Below are positions 31,991 through 39,211 of a stretch of 64,000 nucleotides of DNA, one piece after another. The notes beneath the pieces are model-generated. The model made no database searches and had not been told where the DNA came from. It saw only the letters and a list, made by a program, of their open reading frames with translations. The DNA is from CAYTGR01 sp964437445 (GTDB taxonomy: Bacteria > Chloroflexota > Anaerolineae > B4-G1 > SLSP01): positions 1-64,000 of the forward strand of contig CAYTGR010000021.1 in NCBI GenBank assembly GCA_964437445.1, in the 5' to 3' direction. The translations under genes and the position numbers were made by a program. How positions within the stretch are numbered: the stretch's first letter is position 1; every line of letters begins with the position of its first letter.

Positions 31991-32029
31991 GGGGGAGTTG
32001 GTGCGGTTTCGCCACGCACAAACTCCCCC
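31991..32029. terminator. Long hairpin downstream of trkA
   Basis: Stem GGGGGAGTT / AACTCCCCC (9 bp) with an inner GTGCG / CGCAC stem. On the plus strand it is followed by TTTGCTCTTCT; on the minus strand it lies about 40 nt after the trkA stop. The rest of 31524-32066 holds no supported gene; the small frames there have no family pattern. Confidence 0.5.
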
Positions 32030-32066
32030 TTTGCTCTTCTAACGCAGACTAAATCCAATACGGGGC

Positions 32067-32759
32067 TCAGGCTCGGCCGGCCGATGGTGACTTTCGTCCC
32101 AGCAGAGTCGCCAGATCAGATACCTGTGAAGCATGAACCAGCGCCAATACCTCATCGGCCGGTTGAAAGACCAGTTCCCCGTGGGGAATGATAAGTGTGT
32201 CCTGGCGCAGCAGGGCAACCAGAATACACTGTTTAGGCCAAGTCACGCTGCTGAGCGGCTGCCCGATCACGGCCGAATCTGGATCCACCTTTTCTTCCAC
32301 CAGCGAATATTGCCCTTTGTGCAGTTTGACCAGCGTCACCATGTCGCCCAGCGACATCTCCTCGGCGATCAATTTGCCCATCAGGTCGGCCTGATTGAGC
32401 GCCACATCCACGCCCATGGTAGGAGTAAAGAGCCAGGCGTTTTTGGGGTTGTTGACCCGCGCAATAACGCGCGGCACGCCAAACTCAAACCGGGCCAGCG
32501 TCGTCACGACCAGATTGACCTCATCGGAACCGGTGACGGCCGCGACCACATCGGCATGAGCCAAGCCGGCCGCCTCCAACACGGTGGGATCGGTCCCGCT
32601 GCCCTCCACCACTGCTGTCTCCGGCAGCTCCTGGCGTAACCGCAGCACTTCCTCGTGGCGGATTTCCAGCAGCTTGACCCCGTGGCCTTCCTTCAACAAT
32701 AGATCGGCCAGGTAAGTGCCGACTTTGCCGCCGCCAATGATGATCACCTTCATACTCAT
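32067..32759 (-). CDS. trkA: TrkA-type potassium uptake regulatory protein 1
   Basis: 230 residues. RCK N domain with NAD/nucleotide loop KVIIIGGGKVGTYLADLLL, acidic end of beta-2 (LLEIR), VVEGSGTDPTVLEAAGLAHADVVAAVTGSDEVNLVV, then a TrkA-C domain (VDPDSAVIGQPLSSVTWPKQCILVALLRQD, ending PADEVLALVHASQVSDL). It gates a TrkH/KtrB-type channel in response to nucleotide. ATG 32759 follows AAAGGAGCAGGA. Two leader units (mini-ORFs f and e) separate it from the second trkA gene upstream. No TrkH is in the window. Confidence 0.93.
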   Translation of the reverse strand: MSMKVIIIGGGKVGTYLADLLLKEGHGVKLLEIRHEEVLRLRQELPETAVVEGSGTDPTVLEAAGLAHADVVAAVTGSDEVNLVVTTLARFEFGVPRVIARVNNPKNAWLFTPTMGVDVALNQADLMGKLIAEEMSLGDMVTLVKLHKGQYSLVEEKVDPDSAVIGQPLSSVTWPKQCILVALLRQDTLIIPHGELVFQPADEVLALVHASQVSDLATLLGRKSPSAGRA

Positions 32760-32789
32760 TCCTGCTCCTTTGAAAATAGCGCTTTGCTT

Positions 32790-32837
32790 GTAGTCAGGCG
32801 CTTTAGCGCCGTCCAACGCGCTGAAGCGCGTTACTAC
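32790..32837. repeat. Double-hairpin repeat, copy R6
   Basis: Complete copy with GTAGTCA / TTACTAC ends, nearly identical to R2 including flanks. Fills the slot between mini-ORF e and the trkA start. Confidence 0.85.
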
Positions 32838-32847
32838 GAGCCAATTT

Positions 32848-32877
32848 TCATCCCACGGCTGGTGAACGCCAGTTCAT
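32848..32877 (-). repeat. Leader unit copy e: 9-codon mini-ORF (MNWRSPAVG)
   Basis: ATG 32877 behind TATTTTCAGAGGAATTCCCC; TGA at 32850-32848, overlapping ATG of MKIGS. The trkA start is 118 nt downstream. Confidence 0.6.
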
Positions 32878-32912
32878 GGGGAATTCCTCTGAAAATAGCA
32901 ACCAGTTAAGTA

Positions 32913-32969
32913 GTGAGCAGAGAGCAGCCGGTAGAAGTTCCTGTTTCCTGCTTACCGCTCACTGCTCAC
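32913..32969. repeat. Hairpin insert, GTGAGCAG type (copy 2)
   Basis: GTGAGCAG / CTGCTCAC inverted repeat, almost identical to 25058-25113, between mini-ORFs f and e. Confidence 0.7.
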
Positions 32970-32973
32970 ATTT

Positions 32974-33003
32974 TCATCCCACCGCTGGTGCACGCCAGGT
33001 CAT
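32974..33003 (-). repeat. Leader unit copy f: 9-codon mini-ORF (MTWRAPAVG)
   Basis: ATG 33003, 17 nt after the stop of the second trkA gene, behind GGAGAGGAATTCACC; TGA at 32976-32974. Next mini-ORF start is 126 nt downstream. Confidence 0.6.
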
Positions 33004-33020
33004 GGTGAATTCCTCTCCGA

Positions 33021-33671
33021 CTAAGGCAGCCCCAACAACGAGTGCAACCGGCTCAGCGCACCGCCATTCACGGCCAGGTGCACCACGTCGCCGCCCTGAA
33101 AAACCGTGCCCAAGGTGGGCAGAAACGTTTTACCGCCCCGGCTGATCGCTACTATCCGTATCTCTTCGGGGATTTCCAAGTCTTTGACGGTGCGTCCCAC
33201 TAACAACGGCGGAGCTTCCAGTTCCAGCAAATCAACCCCCCCCGTACCCAGGCTGAGCACCGGTTCCAACGTGGAATAGCCCAACAGCTCTGAAATCCGG
33301 TGGATCCCCCAGGTGGTGGGATCAATCGTCTGCACCCCTAACCGCTGATAGATTTCAGCTTTGCGCGGATCGTAGAGCCGGGCCACCACCCGCGGGACAC
33401 GGAAGAGCTGGCTGGCCATCCGCGCCGTCACGACGTTGACCTCGTCGCTGGCAGTGACGGCGGCCAGCCCGTCAATTCGTTGGATGCCGGCTTCCAGCAA
33501 CACATTGCGGTCAAATTCCACACCGGTCACCATCCGGCCCTTGAAGCCAGCACCTAACCGTTCAAATTGCACCGGGTCGCGGGCCACTACGGTCACAGCA
33601 TGGCCGTTTAGGCTGAGCGAACGCGCCAGGCCGGACCCCATCCGCCCGCACCCTACCACAATGATTTTCAT
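33021..33671 (-). CDS. trkA: TrkA-type potassium uptake regulatory protein 2
   Basis: 216 residues. RCK N domain KIIVVGCGRMGSGLARSLSLNGHAVTVVARD, then TGVEFDRNVLLEAGIQRIDGLAAVTASDEVNVVTARMA, and a TrkA-C domain (LELEAPPLLVGRTVKDLEIPEEIRIVAISRGGKTFLPTLGTVFQGGDVVHLAV). Paralogue of the downstream trkA. Pairs of single-RCK proteins may form mixed gating rings. Starts 12 nt after the P-type ATPase stop, so probably co-transcribed with it. Confidence 0.93.
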   Translation of the reverse strand: MKIIVVGCGRMGSGLARSLSLNGHAVTVVARDPVQFERLGAGFKGRMVTGVEFDRNVLLEAGIQRIDGLAAVTASDEVNVVTARMASQLFRVPRVVARLYDPRKAEIYQRLGVQTIDPTTWGIHRISELLGYSTLEPVLSLGTGGVDLLELEAPPLLVGRTVKDLEIPEEIRIVAISRGGKTFLPTLGTVFQGGDVVHLAVNGGALSRLHSLLGLP

Positions 33672-33683
33672 TGACTACCTCCC

Positions 33684-36509
33684 TTATGATGACCGGACCG
33701 ACGCCGGTATATTCTGCACGTGCCCCACGAGATGCTGGAGCCGCCGTTCCCGCCAGCGCAAGTAGGCCTTGCGGAGCTCGTCCAGCAACAACAGCGCAGG
33801 CGTCCAGACAAACAAGAAGAGCCACTGCCAGGATGCAAAGCCAGCCGTATCAAAGAAGCGCTGGAAAAACGGTACGTAGACCAGGGCCACAATCAACACC
33901 AGTTCGGTCGCAATGCCGAACCAGATCAACCGATTTCTGAAAAGCGGTGTGCGAAAGAACGATTGCCGCTCGGTACGTTGCGCGAAGAGGTTGCCGATTT
34001 GCGTAGTGACCACTGAAGCCAGCGTCATGGCCGTCGCGGCGCGGTAGATCCAGCCCGTGGCGGGTAAATCCAGCCACTGGCCCCAATATCCGTTCACCCA
34101 GTAATGGAAATAAAACGCCAGCATGGCAATGGCTCCCTGCACGGGTCCCAGCCAGAGATAAGCCCGCACCAACAGGGCCCCGTTGATAGTGTGCTCCTTC
34201 AAATTGCGCGGGGGCCGGTCCATCAAGCCCGGCTCCGGCGGCTCCGCGCCCAGCGCCAGCGCCGGCACCATATCGGTTCCCAGGTCAACGGAGAGGATCT
34301 GCATCACGGTCAACCCCAACGGAATGCGGCCTTGAGTGAGCACGTATAGGATGAACGGGATGGCTTCTGGAGTGTTGCTGGTGAAAATGTAGGTCAGGAA
34401 TTTCTTGATGTTAGAGTAGACCCCGCGTCCTTCTTCCACCGCGCTGACGATGGAGGCGAAGTTGTCATCGGTCAGCACCATGTCGGCGGCCTCTTTGGCG
34501 ACGTCCGTGCCGGCCAGTCCCATCGCTACGCCGATGTCGGCCTTCTTGAGCGCCGGGGCGTCGTTGACACCGTCACCGGTGACGGCCACCACGTGCCCCA
34601 GGCTTTGCAAGGCGCTGACGACCCGCAGTTTGTGTTCCGGCGCGACGCGCGCGAAAATCACCTCGTGCTCCAACAGCGCCGCCAGCTCGGTGTCATTCAT
34701 TGTATCCAATTCAGTACCGGTGACAATCCGCGGCTGCGGGGTGCGCACGATCCCGATCCGCCGGGCGATAGACTCGGCGGTCAGGCCGTAATCGCCGGTG
34801 ATCATCACCACACGGATCCCGGCCCGGTGGCATTGCGCCACCGCCGCCGCCACCTCCGGGCGCGGTGGATCCATCATCGCCAGCAACCCCAGGAAAGTGA
34901 GCTCATTTTCTACGGTTTCTGCTGTCAACGCACTGAGCGGCTGACGTCCGTCGGCCACGGGCAAGGAGCGCGTAGCCACCGCCAGCACCCGCAGTCCGTT
35001 ACGTGCGTACTCATCGTTGGCGGCCATAATCGCGGCGCGCTGAACTTCATCCAACGGGCGCACGACACCGGCAACCCGGAGGTGCGTACAGAGCGCCAGC
35101 ACCTCTTTGGGCGCTCCTTTCACAAAGGCTACCTGCTCGCGCCCACTCTGGTGAATTGTGCTCATCCGCTTGCGGCGGGATTCAAAGGGCAGTTCGCGCT
35201 GCCGCGGCCACTGCGCCGCCTCGGCCTCCAGGTCCAGCCCGGCCTTGCGCGCCACCACCAGCAGCGCGGCTTCGGTCGGATCACCCAAAATGGTCCAGCG
35301 CGGGCCGTCGCCGTTGGGCGGCAGGAGACGGGCATTGTTGCAAAGCGCCGCGCCCGTCAACAAAGCGTGTAAGTCGTCGGTCAAGACAACGCGCTGCGCC
35401 CCATCGCGGAGTTCCCCTTCCGGGGCATACCCCACCCCGGTGACGGTCAACCGCCGGCCGCCCAGCCAGATATGGGAGACGGTCATCTCGTTCTGGGTCA
35501 GGGTGCCGGTCTTATCAGTACAAATGACTGTGGTGCAGCCTAACGTTTCCACCGCGGAAAGCCGCTTGACCAACGCATGGCGTTTTGCCATCCGCTGTGT
35601 CCCCATCGCCAGCGCCAGGGTGACCAACGGCAACATCCCTTCCGGCACAAAGGCCACCACCATCCCGATGGCGAAAATAAAACCCTCCAACAGCCGCACG
35701 CCGGTCAGCGCCAAAGCCAGCACAAAGAAAAGCAGCCCAACGCCTACCGCGATGGCGGTCACAATTTTGGTGGCGTAAATCATCTCCTTTTGGAGCGGGC
35801 TCAGTTCTTCGCCGACCGATTGCGTCAGGTGGGCGATTTTGCCGAACTCGGTCTCCATGCCGGTGGCGAAGACCACCGCCTTGCCCGTCCCGGCCGCGAC
35901 GCTCGTCCCGGCAAAGACCAGGTTAGGCAACTCGGTATAGCTTAAATCCGTGCGCAAGACGGCCTCACTGGTCTTGCGCACCGGGTGCGATTCCCCGCTC
36001 AGCGTGGATTGATCAACGCGCAGCTCCGCTTCCTGGATCAGCCGCGCGTCGGCGGAGACCCGATCACCCTCGGCCAACAGCATCACATCACCGGGGACCA
36101 ACGTCTCGGCCAGGACCTTCTGCTCTTCGCCGTCGCGCAATACCCGGACGTAGTGCGGAATGAGTTGCTTCAGGGCTTCAGTCGCTTTCTCGGCGCGATA
36201 TTCCTGCCAGAAGCTAAAGACCCCGTTGATAACATTGACCATCCAGACGGCAATCGCCAGTTGCGGCATCTGCGCAACCAGGGCGGCAATCCCTGCCACC
36301 CAGAGCATGATCGCCATCATGTGGGTAAAATTGGCCAGGAATTTGAGGTACAGCGGTTTGCCCCTGGCCTCGGTGATGACATTGGGGCCCAACCGGCCCA
36401 GGCGCTCCGCAGCTTCCGCTGTAGTTAGTCCGTCGGCGCGGGTCGCCAACGCGGGATAAATTTGGTCAATCGGCAAAGTATGAAAGGAAATTGAATTGAT
36501 GTTACCCAT
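33684..36509 (-). CDS. Type II cation-transporting P-type ATPase
   Basis: 941 residues. Cation ATPase N domain (residues 8-60), actuator loop with LSGES (170-174), phosphorylation motif CTDKTGTLT with Asp332, nucleotide-binding KGAPKEVL and the hinge TGDGVNDAPALKKADIG, then six C-terminal TM helices. The ion-binding TM4 reads VPEGML (288-293), between the PEGL of Na,K/Ca pumps and the PEML of MgtA, so the ion is not clear: Na+, Ca2+, K+ or Mg2+ are possible. Its position beside two TrkA genes and the kdp operon favours monovalent-cation homeostasis. The start ATG 36509 lacks a strong ribosome site. Confidence 0.9.
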   Translation of the reverse strand: MGNINSISFHTLPIDQIYPALATRADGLTTAEAAERLGRLGPNVITEARGKPLYLKFLANFTHMMAIMLWVAGIAALVAQMPQLAIAVWMVNVINGVFSFWQEYRAEKATEALKQLIPHYVRVLRDGEEQKVLAETLVPGDVMLLAEGDRVSADARLIQEAELRVDQSTLSGESHPVRKTSEAVLRTDLSYTELPNLVFAGTSVAAGTGKAVVFATGMETEFGKIAHLTQSVGEELSPLQKEMIYATKIVTAIAVGVGLLFFVLALALTGVRLLEGFIFAIGMVVAFVPEGMLPLVTLALAMGTQRMAKRHALVKRLSAVETLGCTTVICTDKTGTLTQNEMTVSHIWLGGRRLTVTGVGYAPEGELRDGAQRVVLTDDLHALLTGAALCNNARLLPPNGDGPRWTILGDPTEAALLVVARKAGLDLEAEAAQWPRQRELPFESRRKRMSTIHQSGREQVAFVKGAPKEVLALCTHLRVAGVVRPLDEVQRAAIMAANDEYARNGLRVLAVATRSLPVADGRQPLSALTAETVENELTFLGLLAMMDPPRPEVAAAVAQCHRAGIRVVMITGDYGLTAESIARRIGIVRTPQPRIVTGTELDTMNDTELAALLEHEVIFARVAPEHKLRVVSALQSLGHVVAVTGDGVNDAPALKKADIGVAMGLAGTDVAKEAADMVLTDDNFASIVSAVEEGRGVYSNIKKFLTYIFTSNTPEAIPFILYVLTQGRIPLGLTVMQILSVDLGTDMVPALALGAEPPEPGLMDRPPRNLKEHTINGALLVRAYLWLGPVQGAIAMLAFYFHYWVNGYWGQWLDLPATGWIYRAATAMTLASVVTTQIGNLFAQRTERQSFFRTPLFRNRLIWFGIATELVLIVALVYVPFFQRFFDTAGFASWQWLFLFVWTPALLLLDELRKAYLRWRERRLQHLVGHVQNIPASVRSS

Positions 36510-36636
36510 AATTTGTTTTCTCTATTCTGATTAGATTCGTGCAAGTCACGCTATTCACTACTGTGAAAGCTTTTTTCACCACGGAGGGCACAGAGACCGC
36601 TGAGGCTGGGGGGCTCCCTATGGCTGGAGCCAGGAG

Positions 36637-36650
36637 ACTTTCATGAAAGT
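36637..36650. promoter_or_regulatory. Perfect 14-bp palindrome upstream of the P-type ATPase
   Basis: ACTTTCATGAAAGT, inside a wider imperfect inverted repeat with CCAG / CTGG arms. Nearby are GCGGTACCGC (36663-36672) and CTGCTGG / CCAGCAG. Could be an operator or a structured leader in the 211 nt between the hypothetical membrane gene and the ATPase. I see no match to a known riboswitch. Confidence 0.4.
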
Positions 36651-36720
36651 GTCTGGTCGCAAGCGGTACCGCCTCTGCTGGGTAAACCGGGGAGGCCAGC
36701 AGGGCCTGCGTCAATTCCGC

Positions 36721-37074
36721 CTATTTTTCAAGCCGTGTTGTAGCAGGAGCGTTATAAAGTAACGGTTGCTCTCCATCACCATACTGCCAGATGCCCGGCC
36801 CCAGATGGCGGTAAGTCAAGCCCCTGGCATTGCTCGCCCCCATTTCCTCTTGCCCTTGTAGCCCGTCATCAGGCGCAGTTAACTCAGGGCTCATGAAAGC
36901 GCCGGGGTGAACGTGCGCCCACCAGAAAACCATGCCATACGTCGCCCCGGTCAACCCCAGTTCTGTAATCTGCCGTGCCAACGCTGGCCAGGCCTGCCGA
37001 TCAATCCAGAAACCTGCCCCCAATGCCAGCGCAGCCCATATATAGATATTCCACCACTGCGATTGGTTACGCAT
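36721..37074 (-). CDS. Hypothetical membrane protein, 117 aa
   Basis: Two probable TM helices (IYIWAALALGAGFWI and LTGATYGMVFWWAHV) followed by a soluble C-terminal tail (TYRHLGPGIWQYGDGEQPLLYNAP). No family recognised. Same strand as the ATPase, from which it is separated by a palindrome-rich 211-nt spacer; divergent from kdpF. Confidence 0.55.
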   Translation of the reverse strand: MRNQSQWWNIYIWAALALGAGFWIDRQAWPALARQITELGLTGATYGMVFWWAHVHPGAFMSPELTAPDDGLQGQEEMGASNARGLTYRHLGPGIWQYGDGEQPLLYNAPATTRLEK

Positions 37075-37110
37075 AGGTTCACACCTCCAGAGCAGAGTCT
37101 ACCAGCAATG

Positions 37111-37278
37111 AGGTCAAAATGGGGACAAGACCCGTGGCGTCCAGGTCAAGAAAAGGTCAAGATGAAAAAGTGGACCCCAACGATCTGCCAAGCAGATGGA
37201 ATCTTGTTTTCGCCCCACAAGCGAAATAGTCTCTCAAGATAGATTTGAAAAAGGGATTCCTTTAGGCTTTCTTGACCT
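37111..37278. promoter_or_regulatory. AGGTCAA motif cluster upstream of kdp
   Basis: AGGTCAA at 37111, 37143 and 37154 (the last two as AGGTCAAGA, 11 nt apart) and the inverted TCTTGACCT at 37270-37278, in the 299-nt region before kdpF. Candidate binding sites for KdpE; no convincing sigma-70 promoter was found. Confidence 0.35.
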
Positions 37279-37373
37279 GCCTACCGGCATTCTTGATCCC
37301 GCATTGACGCGCCCTGATCTATACTTGATGCTGGATCTCAAATCAGTGATCGGTCTGTAAGATGAGGTTTGTG

Positions 37374-37469
37374 ATGATGACCTGGGAATATTGGTTCGTC
37401 GGCTGCCTGGCGGTAGGATTGTTCATCTATCTCCTGGTGGCACTGTTGAAACCGGAGTGGTTCAAATGA
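37374..37469 (+). CDS. kdpF: Potassium-transporting ATPase subunit KdpF
   Basis: 31-residue single-span peptide MMTWEYWFVGCLAVGLFIYL then LVALLKPEWFK. The short TM ending in a KPExF-type tail is characteristic of KdpF, which stabilises the Kdp complex in the membrane. ATG 37374 has GATGAGG 7 nt upstream; the TGA overlaps the kdpA ATG (ATGA). Easily missed because of its length. Confidence 0.9.
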   Translation: MMTWEYWFVGCLAVGLFIYLLVALLKPEWFK

Positions 37470-39211
37470 GGAGCTGGGATTGGGCGCAAATCGGGGTTTA
37501 CCTGGCGCTCTTGCTGCTCCTGGTCAGACCGCTGGGAGCCTACATGGCACGCGTCTACCAGGGGCAGCGGACCTGGTTAGACTGGCTCTGGCGGCCGATG
37601 GAACGACTCTTGTATCGTGCGGCCGGCCTTGACCCGGCAAAGGAGATGAACTGGCAGACCTACGCGGGTGCGTTGCTCCTGTTCAACGGACTGGGGTTCC
37701 TGATCGTCTATCTGCTGCAACGGTTCCAGGGCAGGTTGCCGCTCAACCCACAACACTTAGGAGCAGTCGCACCGGATTTAGCATTTAACACCGCCGTCAG
37801 TTTCACCACCAACACCAACTGGCAATCGTACAGCGGCGAGGTCACGCTCAGTTATCTGACCCAAATGCTGGGCCTGGGCGTCCAGAACTTCGTGTCGGCG
37901 GCGACCGGGATGGCGGTCCTGGTAGCGCTCGCCCGAGGGCTGGCCCGTCGTCCCGCGCCGGATGCCCTCCCGGCCCAAGGGGAGATCGGCAACTTCTGGG
38001 TGGACCTGACCCGAACCACGCTCTATATCCTCCTGCCGCTGGCCTTAGGACTGGCCTTAGTGCTGGTTTCGCAAGGCGTCGTGCAAACCTTCCAGCCCTA
38101 TCCCACGGCGTTGTTGTTGGAGCCAACCCAGACTACGAGCGGAGAACCAGTATCCCACCAGCTGCTCGCGGTCGGCCCGGCGGCCTCTCAGATTGCCATC
38201 AAGCAGCTGGGAACCAATGGCGGCGGTTTTTTCGGCACCAACTCCGCGCATCCCTTTGAAAACCCCACGCCGCTGACCAATCTGTTGGAAATGCTCGCTA
38301 TCCTGGCGATTCCCGCGGCGCTGTGCTACACCTTTGGGCGATTGGTCAACGACACGCGCCAGGGCTGGGCGTTACTCATGGCAATGACGGCGATTTTTGT
38401 CGTGCTGCTCGGCGTGGCCGTGTGGGCTGAGCTGCAACCCAATCCCGCCTTAACACCGTTGGGCCTTGACCAGGCGGCGGGCGCGTCGGAGGGCAAAGAG
38501 GTGCGCTTGGGGGCGGTCAACGCGGCCCTGTGGGCCACGGCGACCACGGCGGCTGCCAACGGCTCGGTCAACGCCATGTTAGACTCGTTCACACCGGTGG
38601 GTGGTCTGGTTGCACTCTGGTTGATGCAGTTGGGCGAAGTAGTCTACGGCGGCGTCGGTTCCGGCCTGTATGGGATGCTGGTCTTTGCAATTATCGCGGT
38701 TTTCGTCGCCGGGCTCATGGTGGGGCGCACGCCGGAATACCTGGGCAAAAAATTGGAGCCTTTTGAAATGAAAATGGCCGCCCTCGTCATTTTGATCCCG
38801 GTGCTGATAGTGCTGGTGGGAACGGCGGCCGCCGTTGTCACCCCCACCGGTCAGGCCGGTATCTTCAATCCGGGGCCGCACGGGTTCAGTGAAGTCCTTT
38901 ATGCGTTCTCGTCTGCCGGCAACAACAACGGCAGCGCTTTTGCCGGGCTGACAACCGACACGCCCTTCTACAACCTCGCGCTGGGGCTGGCGATGTTGAT
39001 AGGCCGCTATGGGGTGATCCTGCCGGTGCTGGCATTGGCAGGATCGCTGGCGCGCAAGCCCAAACTGCCGGCCGGTGCCGGGACCTTGCCGACGCACACG
39101 CCGCTCTTCATTGCCTGGCTGATAGGGGTAGTATTGATCGTCGGCGCGCTCAGTTTCCTACCCGCCCTGGCCCTGGGGCCCATCGTGGAACAATTCATGA
39201 GAGGATTATGA
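37466..39211 (+). CDS. kdpA: Potassium-transporting ATPase subunit KdpA
   Basis: 581 residues, the K+-selective channel-like subunit (SKT superfamily) with about ten TM helices. Selectivity-filter-like loops: TNTNWQSYSGE near residue 113, GTNGGGFFGTNSAHPFENPTPLTN near residue 248, a third near AMLDSFTPVGG, and SSAGNNNGSAFAG near residue 485. Starts at ATG 37466 (MRSWDWAQIG), overlapping the kdpF stop; stop overlaps the kdpB ATG. Confidence 0.97.
   Translation: MRSWDWAQIGVYLALLLLLVRPLGAYMARVYQGQRTWLDWLWRPMERLLYRAAGLDPAKEMNWQTYAGALLLFNGLGFLIVYLLQRFQGRLPLNPQHLGAVAPDLAFNTAVSFTTNTNWQSYSGEVTLSYLTQMLGLGVQNFVSAATGMAVLVALARGLARRPAPDALPAQGEIGNFWVDLTRTTLYILLPLALGLALVLVSQGVVQTFQPYPTALLLEPTQTTSGEPVSHQLLAVGPAASQIAIKQLGTNGGGFFGTNSAHPFENPTPLTNLLEMLAILAIPAALCYTFGRLVNDTRQGWALLMAMTAIFVVLLGVAVWAELQPNPALTPLGLDQAAGASEGKEVRLGAVNAALWATATTAAANGSVNAMLDSFTPVGGLVALWLMQLGEVVYGGVGSGLYGMLVFAIIAVFVAGLMVGRTPEYLGKKLEPFEMKMAALVILIPVLIVLVGTAAAVVTPTGQAGIFNPGPHGFSEVLYAFSSAGNNNGSAFAGLTTDTPFYNLALGLAMLIGRYGVILPVLALAGSLARKPKLPAGAGTLPTHTPLFIAWLIGVVLIVGALSFLPALALGPIVEQFMRGL

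Noticed and set aside
31589..32191. 200-codon plus-strand frame between the ABC ATPase and trkA
   Set aside because: Overlaps trkA, no ribosome site and no recognisable pattern. The region is better described as intergenic with one hairpin.
36637..36660. Group II intron domain V-like hairpin
   Set aside because: ATGAAAGT resembles the tetraloop region, but the lower AGC stem does not pair properly and no intron protein is present.
36502..36714. 70-codon minus-strand frame before the P-type ATPase
   Set aside because: Overlaps the ATPase start, no family pattern, and spans the palindromic leader.
36510..36720. c-di-AMP (ydaO) or Mg2+ (ykoK) riboswitch upstream of the ATPase
   Set aside because: Expected by gene context, but the conserved core sequences could not be found on either strand; only isolated similarity such as GGGTAAAC was seen.
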